Positions 53,118 to 64,000 of a stretch of 64,000 nucleotides of DNA are shown one piece after another; position 1 is the first letter of the stretch; every line of letters starts with the position of its first letter. A program made the position numbers and the translations under genes. The notes below the pieces were generated by a model that saw only the letters and a program-made list of their open reading frames with translations, was not told where the DNA came from and ran no database searches. The stretch is from the NCBI GenBank assembly GCA_965240325.2, contig OZ251236.1, positions 806,001-870,000 on the forward strand, read 5' to 3'. The DNA is from Rebecca billardiae RCC1528. Its lineage: Eukaryota > Haptophyta.

Positions 53118-56100
53118 ATGGCGCTCGCGAGGCGCAGTGGGCCCCCCGCCTCCCTCGATGTGGCGGAGGCGCCGGTGCTGCGGCCGTCGGAGGAGGAGTT
53201 CGCCGAGCCGTGGCGCTTCATCGCGTCCGTGCGCCCGCTCCTCGAGCAGTACGGCCTCGTCCGCGTCGTGCCGCCGCCGAGCTGGCGGCCGCGCTTCGCG
53301 CTCGACACGGCCGCCCTCCGGCTCAAGCTCGAGCCGCAGCGCGTGAACGAGCTGCTGGAGCACAACGGCGCGCGCATGAAGTTCATCAGCGAGCTGCGCG
53401 AGTTCCACGACGCGCGCGGCACGCCGCTCGCGCGCATACCCGTCGTCGCCGGCCGCGACCTCGACATGCACAAGCTCTTCCTCACGGTGACGTCGATGGG
53501 CGGCCACCACCGCGTCGTCGCCGCCAAGCGCTGGCCGGAGGTGGTGCAGGCGCTCGGCCTCACGTCGGCGCACTCGTCGTACATGCTGCGCCAGCACTAC
53601 GCCAAGATCCTGCTGCCGTACGAGCAGCACCTCGAGCAGCTGCACGGCGGCACGCTGCCGCAGCCGCCGCCGCTCCCGCCGCCGATTGCCGAGCCGACGC
53701 GCCGCTCGGCCGGCGGCGCGCGCGACGACGTGGTCAGCCTGCCGACGGCGATCGTCGGGAGCGCGGGGCAGACGCGCGCGGCGGAGCGCGGCGACGAGCT
53801 CGTCCGGCTGCGCGCCATCGAGCCGCCGCGCTCCATCTCGCACGAGGCGCTCGTCGCGCGGCTGCTCGCCGTCGAGGCGCGGGTCGCGCCGCGCGCCGCC
53901 GGCGCAGCCGACGGCGCGGGCGCCGGCGCGCGCTCGGCGGAGAAGTGGTCGGACCATCGGTGCGCGCGCGCGGCGCGCGGCTCGTGCGCCGTGCACGCCT
54001 CGCTCATCCCCGCCCCCTCTCGTCCGCGCGCACCGCCCGCACGCCCGCACGCCCGCGCGGCGCGCAGGTCGCTCTGGCGCGAGATGGTTCGATCGGCGCG
54101 CTCGCTGCAGGAGCTCGCGCTCGCGCTCGCCGCCCTCTCGCGCTCGGTGGAGACGGGCGAGGAGGTGCCGATGGGCGAGGGCTGGAAGCGCGTGCGCGAC
54201 GACTGGCTCCGCCAGCTCGTCGCGATCACGCAGGGCCTCGACGGTTTCAGAGACGGTTACGCCGAGGGCTACAATGGCGGTTACAACGCGCTCTATCGGC
54301 TGCTCGACCGTTTCGAGTCGTACCTCCCGGCGGCCGCGGCGGCGCAGCCGGCGCAGCCGGCGCAGCCGAGCGCCACGGAGTCCGCGCCGGAGGGCGGCGG
54401 CAGCATCGGCGGCAGCGGCGGCGGCGGCAGCGACGCCGGAGGCGCCGCCGCCGACGCGCCCGCGCCCGAGCCCGCGCCCGCGCCCTCGGGCGCAGGCGCG
54501 GGCAAGCGGCGCCGCCCCGAGACCCCGCCGACGCGCGCGTCGGCGCGCGGCAGCCACTCCGCCGGCGGCACGCCGCGCAGCGGCTTCGGCGGCGGCGGCG
54601 CGCCCTCGCCGCTGCAGCTCCCCCTGCCCGGCCCCGACGGCGCGGAGGGCGGCAGCGCGCGCTCGCCGCTGCCCACGCCGATCTCACCCGCCGCCAAGCG
54701 GCAGCGAGGCACCACGCCTGTCACGCCTCCCGCCACGGCGGGCGGCGGCGGCGAGGGCGCGGCGGCGGCGGCGGCCGAGGCGGGCGCGTCGGGCGCGCAC
54801 AAGCGCGCGCGCGGCTCGCCCGACGGCGAGTCGCCCGCCACCAAGCTCGCCTCCCTGGGCAACGGCGGCGCCGGCGCCGGCGGCACCAAGCCCGGAGCAG
54901 CGGCCGTCGCAGCCGCCGAGCGGCAGATGGATGCCGCGGCGGCGGCGGCGGCGGCTGCGGCCGTCGCCGCCGCGGGCGGCGACGACGATGGGCGGGCGGA
55001 CGACGGCGACGACGAGGGGAACAGGCCGTCGGACGAAGGCGACGAGAACGAGCAGGACGAGGCCGGCTCCGCCGGCGGCAGCGACCTCGTCCTCGACATC
55101 GAGCTCGCGACGCGCGCGGGCGGCCGCGCGTCAGGCCGTCTCCGCGAGTTGCAGGGCGCGCAGTCGCCGGGCGGCGGCCTGAGCGGCGCCAGCCTCGGCG
55201 GCCTCGGGAAGATGGTGCCGGCGGGCACGGCGGCGGCGGCGGCGGCGGCCGCGGCGGTCGCGGCGATGGGCGAGGACCTCGGCGCCGCGCTGAGCGGCTC
55301 GACGGGCGCCGCTGCCTCCGCCAAGCCGCCACTGCCACTCGCAGCCGCGAGCGCAGCCGCCGGCGCGGCCGCGGCAGCGGCAGCGGCAGCGGCCAACGCG
55401 GCCGCGAACGCGGTGGCGGCGGCGGCCACCGAAGGCAACGGCGCGGGCGGCGCGGTGGGCGCGGGCGGCGGCGCGGCCGCGTCGGCCGGCGCCGCGCCCG
55501 ACGGCGCCCTCTCCTTCCCCGCCTTCGAGCGCCTCTCGCACGCGTTCAAGGCTGAGTTCTTCGGCTCGATGCGGCGCGGCGCGCGCCGCGTCGCCGCCGC
55601 GTCGACCGATTCGTACGTGTCGGCACGCTCGCTCGAGTCCAAGTTCTGGAAGGCGGTGGAGCTGCCGCAGGAGGAGGTGGAGGTGTACACGACGCACGCG
55701 CTGCGCTCCGCCGTCGTCGGCTCCGCCTTCGACACCACCGCCGTCGCCGCCGCCGCCGACGGCCTCGCCCCGTTCACAGCGAGCCGACCGCCGCCGCGCG
55801 CGGCCGCCGCAGCCGCCGCCGCCGCGATCGCAGACACCGCGCCGCCGCCGCCGCCGCCGCCGCCCGTGCCGCCGAGCCACGCGGCGTGGTACCTGCCCAC
55901 GCTCGCGCGCTCGCCCGCGTGCTGCCTCTCGCTCGTGCCCGGCGCGGGCGCGCCCGTCTCGCCCGCGCCCACCCAGCCCCACGTCGCGCCGGCCGAGGAG
56001 GCGAACGCGGCGCTGCGCGAGCCCTCGCTCGTGAAGGTGTCGATGGCAATGGCGGCGCGCACGTGGACGGTTGGCGCGCAGTTCTCGGGGACGATCGAGT

Positions 56101-59100
56101 ACCTGCACTCGGGCGCGCCGCGGAGCTGGTACACGGTGCCCGCGTGCCACGCGGACGCGATGGTCCGCCTGCTCGAGGGCACGCGCGAGGCGCACGACGC
56201 GCTCGCCGTCACGGCCGCGGCCGGCGCGGACGCGGGCGCGCCCGCGGCGGCGAGCGGCGCGGGCGCGCGCGGCGCCGCCGGCGGCGCGGGCGCCGCCGCG
56301 GCGCGCGTGCCGCTCATCTCGCCGACGGAGCTGACCGCGCGCGGGCTGCACGTCTCGCACACGGTGCAGGAGGCCGGGCAGTTCGTCCTCGTCGCGCCCG
56401 CCGCGCACGTCACCTCCGTCGCGCACGGCCTGCACGTCTCCGAGTCCTCTGCGCTGTGCGACGCCGCGTGGCTGCGCTGGTCTGCGCGGCACTCGGAGCG
56501 GTGCCGGCTGTCGCGCACGCCGCCGCCGCTGTGCCACGAGGCGATGGTGGTCGCGGCGGCGGTGGACGCGCGCTCGGCGGAGGACGCGCGGTGGCTGCTC
56601 GCCGAGCTGTGCCGCGTCGTCCGCGTCGAGGCGGCGCTGCGCCGCGCCGCCGCCGACGGCGGGATCGCCAGCTCCGCCGTCTCGCGCGAGGCGGCGGACG
56701 CAGCGCGCGTCGCGACCGCGGCCGAGTCAACGATTCTGCCCGCGACCGCCGGCGCGCTCGGCCTCGGCGCGGGCGTCGCGGGCGGCGGAGCGGGCGGCGG
56801 CGGCGTGGGCGGGGTGGACGCGTGCGCGGACGGCGGCCCCGGCGGCGCCGCCGCCGACTCCGACTCCGACTCCGACTCGTCCGCGGGCGAGGAGGAGGAC
56901 GACGAGGAGGCGGCGCGCGCCCGCCTCGCTCGGCAGCGGGCGTCTTTGCGCGAGGGGGTCCGTCCGCTGCTCAACTCGCGCGCGGAGGCGTGCTGCGAGT
57001 GCGCGGCGCCGTGCGCGCTGTCGGCGGTGGTCTCGAGCGACGGCGGCGCGCGGCGCGTGCGCTGCATCGACGACGCCCTCGCCGCGCGCTCCGGCGCCGG
57101 CGGCTCGCGCCTCGCGTGCAGCCTCGAGTGTCGGCTTCCGCTGCGCGCGCTCACCGATCTGATCCGGCCGTTGCGCACGCTGGCGCGCAAGCGCGCGCGC
57201 TGGCTGGTGAAGGCGCGCGCGGCGTGCGCGGACCGCTCGCGCGCGCCGGCGCTGGAGGACGCGCGCGCGCTGCTCGCCGTCGCCGACTCGCTCTCCCTCG
57301 TCGACCCGCTCGTCGACTGGCTCCGCACCTCCGTGCGCCGAGGCCTTCAGTGGCGGCATGACGCGCGCCGCCTGCTGAGCGGCGGCGGCGGCGGCAGCGC
57401 GGCGAACGCCGGCCTCGGCACGGTCGGCGCGAGCCTGGGCGGGCTCGGGCTCGGCGGCTCGGGCGGCTCGGGGCTGGCGCGCACGGCGCAGCTCCTCGGC
57501 GCGCTCATCCGCGAGGGCCGCCGCCTGCCCCTCCAGCTCTCCGAGCTCCCGGCGCTCGAGACTCTCCGAGATCGCTCTTCCGAATGGGCCTCGCGCGTGC
57601 GCGCCGCGCTGCTCCCGGGCCAGCCTGTGCCCGCGGACGGCGTGACGCGCGAGCAGCTGCACTCGCTGCTCGGCGAGTACGACCGGCGGATCGGCGTGGC
57701 GCACGACGACGCGGCGCGCCTCCGCCGCGCCGTCGCGCGCCTCGACTGGATCAAGACCACCGAGGCCCTGCTCAGCGGCACGCCGCCGCCGCCGCTCGCG
57801 TCGACGGCCGCGGCGGCGCGCGCCGCCAAGAAGCTGGACATACTCGAGTGCACGCCGCGCGCGGGCGAGCTGCTCGCGGTGGTGCAGCGCGCGGAGGCGA
57901 CGGAGGCGCGGGCGAAGGCGGCGCTCGCCAACCGCGTGCCCGTCTCCGCCGCGCGCAAGCTGCTCGCCGAGACGAGCGAGCTGCCGATCGCACTCGAGTA
58001 TACTCCGCGGCTGGCGGCGGCGCTCGAGGCGGCGGCGGACTTCGCCGCCAAGGCCGCGCCACTGCTCTCGCCGGCGGAGGGCTCGGCGCGGCCGTCGCTC
58101 GAGGCGGTGGCGGAGCTGGTGGAGGAGGCGTCGGGGCTGACGCTGCAGACGCCCGAGGAGGACCGGCTCCGCGAGCTCGCGCGCCTCGCCGAGCTCTGGA
58201 GCGCGCACGCCGCCGCCGGCATCCTCCGGCGCGGCTGTGTCACGCCGCTGCCGGATGTGCTGCTGCGCGCGGCGGACCGCGCGACGCGCGACGCGGACGC
58301 GAGCGAGTGGCGGCTGGGCGGCGAGCACTCGGCGGCGGTGCGCCGGCGGATCGACGCGGAGTGCGGCGGCGTGCTCGGCGCCGCCGCCGCCGTCGGCGCC
58401 GCCGCCGACGGCGCGGTCAAGGCTGAGGGTAGCGACGGCGGCGCCGGCGGCGCCGCCGGCGGCGGCGCCGCCGACGGCGGCAGCGAGCTCGGGAGCGCGA
58501 CCGGCGCCGGCGCCGAGGGCGGCCGCGTCGGCGCGGCCGTGTCGGGCCGCGAGCTCGCCTCGCGCGTCGAGTCGGCGCCGTGCCCGTTCTGCGCCTCCGA
58601 GGAGCGCGCGGCGATGCAGTCGTGGATCGCTTGCGACACGTGCGAGACGTGGTACCACTCGGAGTGCGTGCACGTCTCCAAGGCGCAGGCGGAGTCGCTC
58701 GACACGTACCTGTGCCCGGCGTGCGCGACGAAGGCGGGCGTGCCGTACGCGTTCCGGCTGCCCGCGCCGCCCAAGCGCACGCGGCGGCCCAAGCTGCGGC
58801 TGGTGCGCGCGCTGCTCGCCGAGGCCGACACGCTCGGCGTGCGTGTGCCAGCCGTGGAGCCGCTCTCCATACTGATGGTCGAGGCGGAGGCGTGGCAGGA
58901 GACGGCGCAGGCGGCTCTGGCCGAGCCGCCGCTCGCGCTGGCCGCGCTCGAGGCGCTCATGTCCGCGGGCGCGCAGCTCGAGGTGGAGGCGGAGCTGATA
59001 CCCACCGTCGACCGGCTGCGCGACTCGGTCGCCTCGTGGTGCCAGCGCGCCGCGTGCGTCCTCGTGCCCCCGACACAGCTCGTCGAGCTCGCGCCCGCGG

Positions 59101-59274
59101 CCGAGGCTGAGGGGGGCGGCGGCGGCGGCGGCGGCGGCGACGGCCAGGCGGCGCCGGCACCGAAGCAGGAGGAGGGCGCGGCGGAGGGCGGCGGCGGCGC
59201 GCCGGACGCGCCGCCCGCGGCGGACGCGGTGGGCGGGGCGGAGGGCGCGCCCGCGGCTGAGGGCGCCGCGCCCG

Positions 59275-59308
<34 letters not shown>

Positions 59309-61548
59309 GCCGCCGCCGCCCGCCGCCAAGCTGCGCGCGGCCGAGGCTTCGCTTGCGCTCACGCTGCTCGGCGGGTGCACGCCGTCGAGCCAGCGGCGGC
59401 TCACGCTGCACGCGGCGAACGGGCTGCTGCGCGAGGCGCGCTCTCTGCCCGTGGCCCTGCCCGCCGTCGAGCAGCTGCAGCGCGCCACCGAGGCGGCGGT
59501 CGAGTGGCAGGCGCGCGCCGCCGCCACGCTCGATGCTGAGGACGAGGAGGTCCGCTCAGAGGCGGCGCTCTCGCAGCTCGCGCGGGAGGCGGCCGCGCTG
59601 CGCGTCGCGCTGCCCGAGCAGGATCGGCTCACGCGCGAGCTCGCGCAGATGCGCTGGAAGTCAGGCTCGCAGGTGCGCGCCGCGCCCGCGCGCACACGTC
59701 CTCACCCCTCCTTCGCGCGCCGCGAGCGCGCTCTCGCCCGCCGCGAGCGCTCGCGCGCGCGCGCGCTCACGGCTGCGTGCGCGCCCCGCGCCGCGCCGCC
59801 GCGCCCCGCGTGTTCGCGCGCAGGACGAGCTGCTCTCGGCATTGGGCGAGCGCACGCCGCTGCCGCGGCTCAAGCTGCTCGTCGCCGAGGCCAACCGCAT
59901 CGGTCTGGCCGCGCTGCCTGTCGTGCGCGCTGCGCTTACGTCGGTCGAGCGCGCGGAGGCGATGGAGGAGCGCTCGCTCTTCGCGGTGCAGAACCGCGCG
60001 CCGCTCGAGGCGGCGCGGCGGCTGCTCGTCGAGGCTGCGGAGCTGCCCACCGCGCTGGAGAACACCGCGCGGCTCGAGCGCGCCGTGCGCACCGCCGAGG
60101 CCGCCGCCGACTCGGCGGGTCTAATCCTGCGGGGCCGGCGCGCGACACTGGACGAGGTCCGCGCGCTGCTCCGGACGCTGCGCTCCCTCGAGCTGGCGGT
60201 GACGCAGGAGGCGCAGATCGAGTCGCTCGCGGTGCTGGCGGAGTGGTGGTCGTCGAGGCTCGCCGCGCTCGTGTGCAAGCCCGGCACGCCGAGCGACGCT
60301 CCCTCCGTCCTCAAGCTGCTCCGAGAGCTCGCCACCGAGGGGACGGCCGCGTCGTCATCCAAGGGCGGCGGCGCCAAGTCCAAAGCGCGCGGGAAGGGCG
60401 GCGGCGGCGACAAGGCGAGCAAGGCGGCGGCGAAGGCGGCGGCGGCGGCGGCGGCGGACGACGCGGACGACGACGCGGCCAACTCCACCTGCCCGTACTG
60501 CACCGACTCCTCCGCCGCCGCGCGCGAGCGCGAGGCGGCGATGCAATCGTGGATCGCGTGCGACACGTGCGAGACGTGGTACCACTCGGAGTGCGTGCAC
60601 GTCTCCAAGGCGCAGGCGGAGTCGCTCGACACGTACCAGTGCCCCGCGTGCGCGGGGAAGGCGGGCGTGCCGTACGCGTTCCGGCTGCCCGCGCCGCCCA
60701 AGCGCACCCGCCGCCCGCGCCTCCGCCTCGCGCGCGCGCTGCTTGCCGAGGCTGAGGCGCTTGGTGTGCAGCTGCCTGAGATTGAACCTCTGGCGCTGCT
60801 GAGTGCCAACGCGGAGGCGTGGCAGGAGGGCGCGCAGCGCGTGCTCGCGAGCACGCCGCCGCCGTCGACCGCGCAGCTGCAGGAGCTGCTCGCGGCGGGC
60901 GAGACGCTCGAGGTCGAGCCCGAGCTCGTCTCTGTGCTGCGCGAGGCTCTCGGGGTGCGCGCGAGCGCGCGAGCGCGCGCGGCCGCCGAGCTCTCGGCTG
61001 CCGAGCAGCGCGCCGGTGCGGGCGTGTGTGAGTGAGGCTGGGGCGCGCGCGCGTGCTCACGCGCGCCCTTGCCGGCGGTGCCGGTGCCGCCGCTGCGCTG
61101 TGCGCAGGGCATGCGCGCGGAGGAGTGGAAGTACACGCTGGCCGCGCACCGCTCGCACTTTGAGCGCGAGCAGCACAGGCAGAGCAGTGCGATGGTGCGC
61201 GCGCACGCGTGTGCGCTCGTGCGTCTGCGCGTCTGCGCGTCTGCGCGCGTGCGCGTGCGCGTGTGCGCGCTGTCTGAGCTGCGCGCGGTCGCGGGCCTCA
61301 CACGCCACACGCACTCACGCCGTCCGCGTCGCGTCGCGTCGCGCCGTGTGGCTGCGCGCCGCGCGCGCCCGCGCCTTGCTCGCTGCGCAGGTGCTCCAAA
61401 ACATGATGGCTGCCGCCGCGGCCGGGCAGCAGGGCGCGCCGCCGTACGGCGACGCGCAGCTGCACGCGGCGCACATCGCCGCGCAGCAGCAGCAGGCGGC
61501 GGCGGCGCAGCAGGCGGCGGCGGCGCAGCAGGCGGCGGCGGCGGCGGC

Positions 61549-61583
<35 letters not shown>

Positions 61584-62823
61584 CGCAGGCGTCACACTCA
61601 AAGCAGGCCGCGGCGCAGCTGGGCGTCTCGGCAGCGCAGTGCCCGTGCGCGCGCGCGCAGATGGGCGGCGGCGCGATGGGCGCGATGGCGATGACGCGCG
61701 CGCCGCCGCAGGGCGCAGCGTGTGCAACCAGCGCCGGGCAGTTGGGCGGACCCCACGCGTGCGACGGCGCGGCGCACGCCGCCTCGGCCGACTCTGCCGC
61801 GGCGGTGCAGGCGGCGGTGCAAGCGGCGGTGCAGGCCGCGGCGCAGGCGGCGGCGCAGGCAGCGGCGCAGGCGGCGCAGCAGGCGGCGCAGCAGGCGGGC
61901 ATGCAAGGCGGGCAGGGACAGCCCTCGGCCGCGCACATCGCGCAGATCATGGCGGCCGCGCAGCGCGCCGCGCAGCAGGCGGCGATGCAGCAGCCGCAGC
62001 ACGCCGCCATGCACCCGCACGCGGCGCACGCGGCGCAGGCGGCGGCGCAGGCGGCCGCGCAGCAGGCGGCCGCGCAGGTGGTCGCCGCCCAGCACGGGCT
62101 GCACCTGCAGCAGCCGCCGCCGCACGCGCACCCGCACGCGCTGCATGCGCAGCCCACGGCGCAGGCGCAGCTCGGCGGCGCGCGCGTCGCGCACGTCCCC
62201 CCGGTGCACGCGCACGCGCATCCGGCGGCCGCGGCGGTGATGCACTCGCACTCGGCACACCACGCCCACGGCGCGCACGCGCACCTGCAGCCGGGCGCGG
62301 CGGCGGGGCACCAGGTGCACGCGCCGCACCACGCGGCGGCGCACGCGCACGTGCACGCGCACGCGCACGCGGGCCACCCGGCGCACGCGCCGCACGCGCC
62401 GCACGCGCAGCACGGCGCGGGGCACCCGATGGCCGCGGGGCACGCGCAGCCGTACGGGGGCCAGCAGCAGCGCATGGCGCACGGCGGCGGCCACGGCGGC
62501 GGCCACGGCGGCGGCCACGGCGGCGGCCACGGCGGCGGCCACGGCGGCGGCGGCGCCCCGATCCACATCGTCGTCGCCACGGACCAACACGGCAAGCAGC
62601 TGCAGCACACGCACCCGCAGGCGGTGATGCCTCACCACGCCGCGCGCGCGGCGCCGATGCAGCAGCCGGGCGCGGGTGCGGTCGCGCTGGCGCAGCCGAT
62701 GGCAGGCTCGCCGTATGAGGCGCATGCGCATGCTGCGCAGCACGCGCAGCACGCGCAGGGGCACGCGCACGCGCACGCGCACGCGCACGCGCACGCGGTG
62801 GCGCAGCAGCAGGCGCAGCAGGC

Positions 62824-62859
<36 letters not shown>

Positions 62860-62910
62860 GCAGCCGCAGCCGTCGCCGCAGCGGCTGCATGCGCAGCAGC
62901 AGCAGCATGC

Positions 62911-62965
<55 letters not shown>

Positions 62966-63883
62966 GCGCTGCAGCAGCAGCATGCGCAGCAGCAGCAGCA
63001 GCAGCAGCAGCAGGCGCAGCAGCCACAGATGGCACAGCCGTTGCACCAGCAGCCGCCGCAGTCGCAGCAGCAACCGCAGCAGCCGCAGCCGCAGCGCAGG
63101 CGCACCTCCGCTGCGCCCTCGCCAGTGCCAATGGCGGGGGCTACGCTCGAGCCCGGGGCGCCGCCGCCCGGCGCGCCGCCGCCCGGCGCGCCTGCTCCGA
63201 AGCGCGGCGGGGCGCCGACGCCGCCGCCGCAGGCGCGCACAGAGGAGCCCCCCGACGGCGCGAGAGGGGCGCCCGCGGGCGCTCTGCCCTCGGCCGACGC
63301 ACTGGGTGGCCCGTTGGCGCGCACACCCACGCCGCCGGCCGCGCCGCGCGACGCCGCGCTCGCGCTCGGCACCGCCGCCGCCGCAACCGCTCTGCTGGCC
63401 CCGCCGAGCGTTGCCGCCGCGGAGGCTGGCGCCGCCCCGGCGGCGCGGCGCTCGCGCACGCCGACCCCGCCGCCGGAGGCCGTGCTGCGGGCAGTCGATC
63501 CGCAGCCTGAGCAGGAGCAGCGGCCGCGCACGCCGCCGTTCGGCGGGTCGGACGAGGACGAGGCGGAGGTGCCGGGCGGCGCCGGCGCGCTTCTGCCGCC
63601 CGTGCCGCCGCCCGCACCGCCGCCCGCGCCGCAGGATTCGCATGGCATCGCGCCGCGCTCGCCGGCGCGCGCGTTGCCCGGCGCGATGGATGTCGAGGAG
63701 CAGCCGCTCGCGCCCGCGCCGCCGCGCCCTGGGCTGGCGGCCGGCGGCGCGGGGCAGGCTGCACTGCTGCCCGCAGCAAGCACCGCGGATGGCGGCAATG
63801 ATCATGATGGCGGCGCTGAGCAGGGGCAGCAGGGCGAGGGCGGCGCTGATGCCGGTGGCGCCGCCTCGCCGATGGAGGAGTAA
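53118..63883 (+). CDS. KDM5: KDM5-family JmjN-ARID-JmjC-C5HC2-PHD protein with degenerate JmjC
   Basis: Five exons: 53118-53959, 54068-59672, 59824-60954, 61108-61194, 61391-63883. Introns of 108, 151, 153 and 196 bp begin GTGCGC and end GCGCAG (the first is in frame and stop-free). 3385 residues. JmjN (about 19-60, PVLRPSEEEF), ARID (about 88-178, MKFISELREFHD, YMLRQHYAKILLPYE), JmjC (about 895-1090), C5HC2 finger from C1256, PLU-1-like helices, PHD1 from C1786 (CPFC, CDTC, YHSEC, CPAC) and PHD2 from C2372. Then Ala/Gln/His low complexity with long CAG runs and a Pro-rich acidic end. KDM5 enzymes remove methyl groups from H3K4. Here the iron ligands of the WHIED motif are replaced (W947-T948-V949-G950) and the 2-oxoglutarate Lys is Arg; only H1061 remains. 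A chromatin-reading scaffold role is therefore inferred. No PHD lies between ARID and JmjC. Confidence 0.9.
58611..58780 (+). repeat. PHD cassette copy 1 (near-identical to 60538-60707)
   Basis: 170 bp encode the second half of PHD1 and the following linker. By eye only about six bases differ from the copy 1927 bp downstream, although the sequence on both sides is unrelated at this level. Confidence 0.9.
60538..60707 (+). repeat. PHD cassette copy 2
   Basis: Partner of 58611-58780. Its protein differs only at Leu/Gln before CPAC and Thr/Gly after CPACA. The zinc ligands upstream (CPYC) lie in non-identical sequence. Confidence 0.9.
61547..61582 (+). repeat. (CAG)12 poly-Gln tract
   Basis: Perfect CAG repeat in the Ala/Gln-rich C-terminal part of the KDM5-like gene, in the Gln frame. 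Confidence 0.9.
62480..62551 (+). repeat. Six tandem copies of a 12-bp unit (His-Gly-Gly-Gly)
   Basis: CACGGCGGCGGC is repeated six times without interruption, followed by one more Gly codon. It gives a His/Gly spacer in the C-terminal low-complexity part of the KDM5-like protein. Confidence 0.9.
62825..62857 (+). repeat. (CAG)11 poly-Gln tract
   Basis: Perfect CAG run directly after an Ala-His-Ala-His stretch. Confidence 0.9.
62912..62962 (+). repeat. (CAG)17 poly-Gln tract
   Basis: Seventeen perfect CAG codons, the longest run in the window, bounded by CATGCG units. Likely length-polymorphic. Confidence 0.9.
62987..63013 (+). repeat. (CAG)9 poly-Gln tract
   Basis: Perfect CAG run, separated from the 17-unit run by CATGCG-containing interruptions that look like a decayed larger array. 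Confidence 0.9.
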
Positions 63884-64000
63884 TCGTCGTGACTACAGTA
63901 GTGTGCAGCATCCCGTTCGCGGCTTCGAATCGAAGGAGCCCGCGCGTTTCAATAATATAGGATAAGACTATACAGGCGGTTCAGACGCGATGATTTTCAG
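63884..64000. other. 3' flank of the KDM5-like gene
   Basis: AT-richer sequence after the TAA at 63881-63883. No further gene start is visible before the window ends. Confidence 0.5.

Noticed and set aside
1-64000. CRISPR arrays, rRNA genes, bacterial operons
   Set aside because: No regularly spaced repeats with unique spacers, no rRNA core sequences and no Shine-Dalgarno-led gene clusters; the genes have spliceosomal introns.

Overview
The window is about 64 kb of very GC-rich nuclear DNA from a eukaryotic microbe, most likely a haptophyte-type or similar marine microalga (for example a pelagophyte). The evidence is large multidomain eukaryotic proteins and short GC-rich introns (95-239 bp) that almost all read GTGCG...GCGCAG. 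Coding sequence is heavily biased to G/C third positions and carries poly-Gly, poly-Ala and poly-Gln tracts. AT-rich spacers separate the genes. The species call is inference; no rRNA or organelle marker is present.

Layout. 1-350: 5' end of a minus-strand gene with a PH-GRAM (myotubularin-like) start. 553-2940: secreted or type II membrane protein made of two copies of a fucosyltransferase-like domain. 3890-5242: PAPS-dependent sulfotransferase-like protein. 5786-10367 (minus): kinesin-4-type motor, one intron. 11392-33450: a 22-kb open frame for a giant RNF213/mysterin-like AAA+ protein with an NHL propeller and an RZ finger but no visible RING. 34422-38122 (minus): intron-bearing piggyBac transposase with all three catalytic Asp. 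38245-39801: RING-LRR protein ending in a CaaX box. 39802-45521: repeat-rich, gene-poor DNA with a small HTH protein at 41133-41711. 45522-46106 (minus): small three-exon protein resembling complex I B14.5a/NDUFA7. 46296-47490: UCHL5/UCH37 deubiquitinase. 48788-49048 (minus): probable selenoprotein K with an in-frame TGA followed by a stem-loop. 49336-52158: tandem double-domain phosphoglycerate mutase-like protein, five exons. 53118-63883: KDM5-family JmjN-ARID-JmjC-C5HC2-PHD protein whose JmjC domain has lost its metal ligands.

Organisation. Most genes form head-to-head pairs with short shared upstream regions: 1-350/553, 5786-10367/11392, 34422-38122/38245, 45522-46106/46296 and 48788-49048/49336. 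This suggests bidirectional promoters. The genes do not make one pathway. Recurring themes are ubiquitin signalling (RNF213-like, RING-LRR, UCH37) and domain duplication followed by loss of catalytic residues (fucosyltransferase-like, PGM-like and KDM5-like proteins).

Three genes or gene ends are easy to miss because they are short, split or recoded: the GRAM fragment at the left edge, the NDUFA7-like gene and the selenoprotein K gene. Exon coordinates were worked out by hand from splice consensus and frame continuity; all assembled coding lengths are multiples of three. Long antisense open frames are a by-product of the GC content and were ignored. In-frame introns without stops could still hide inside the very long frames.
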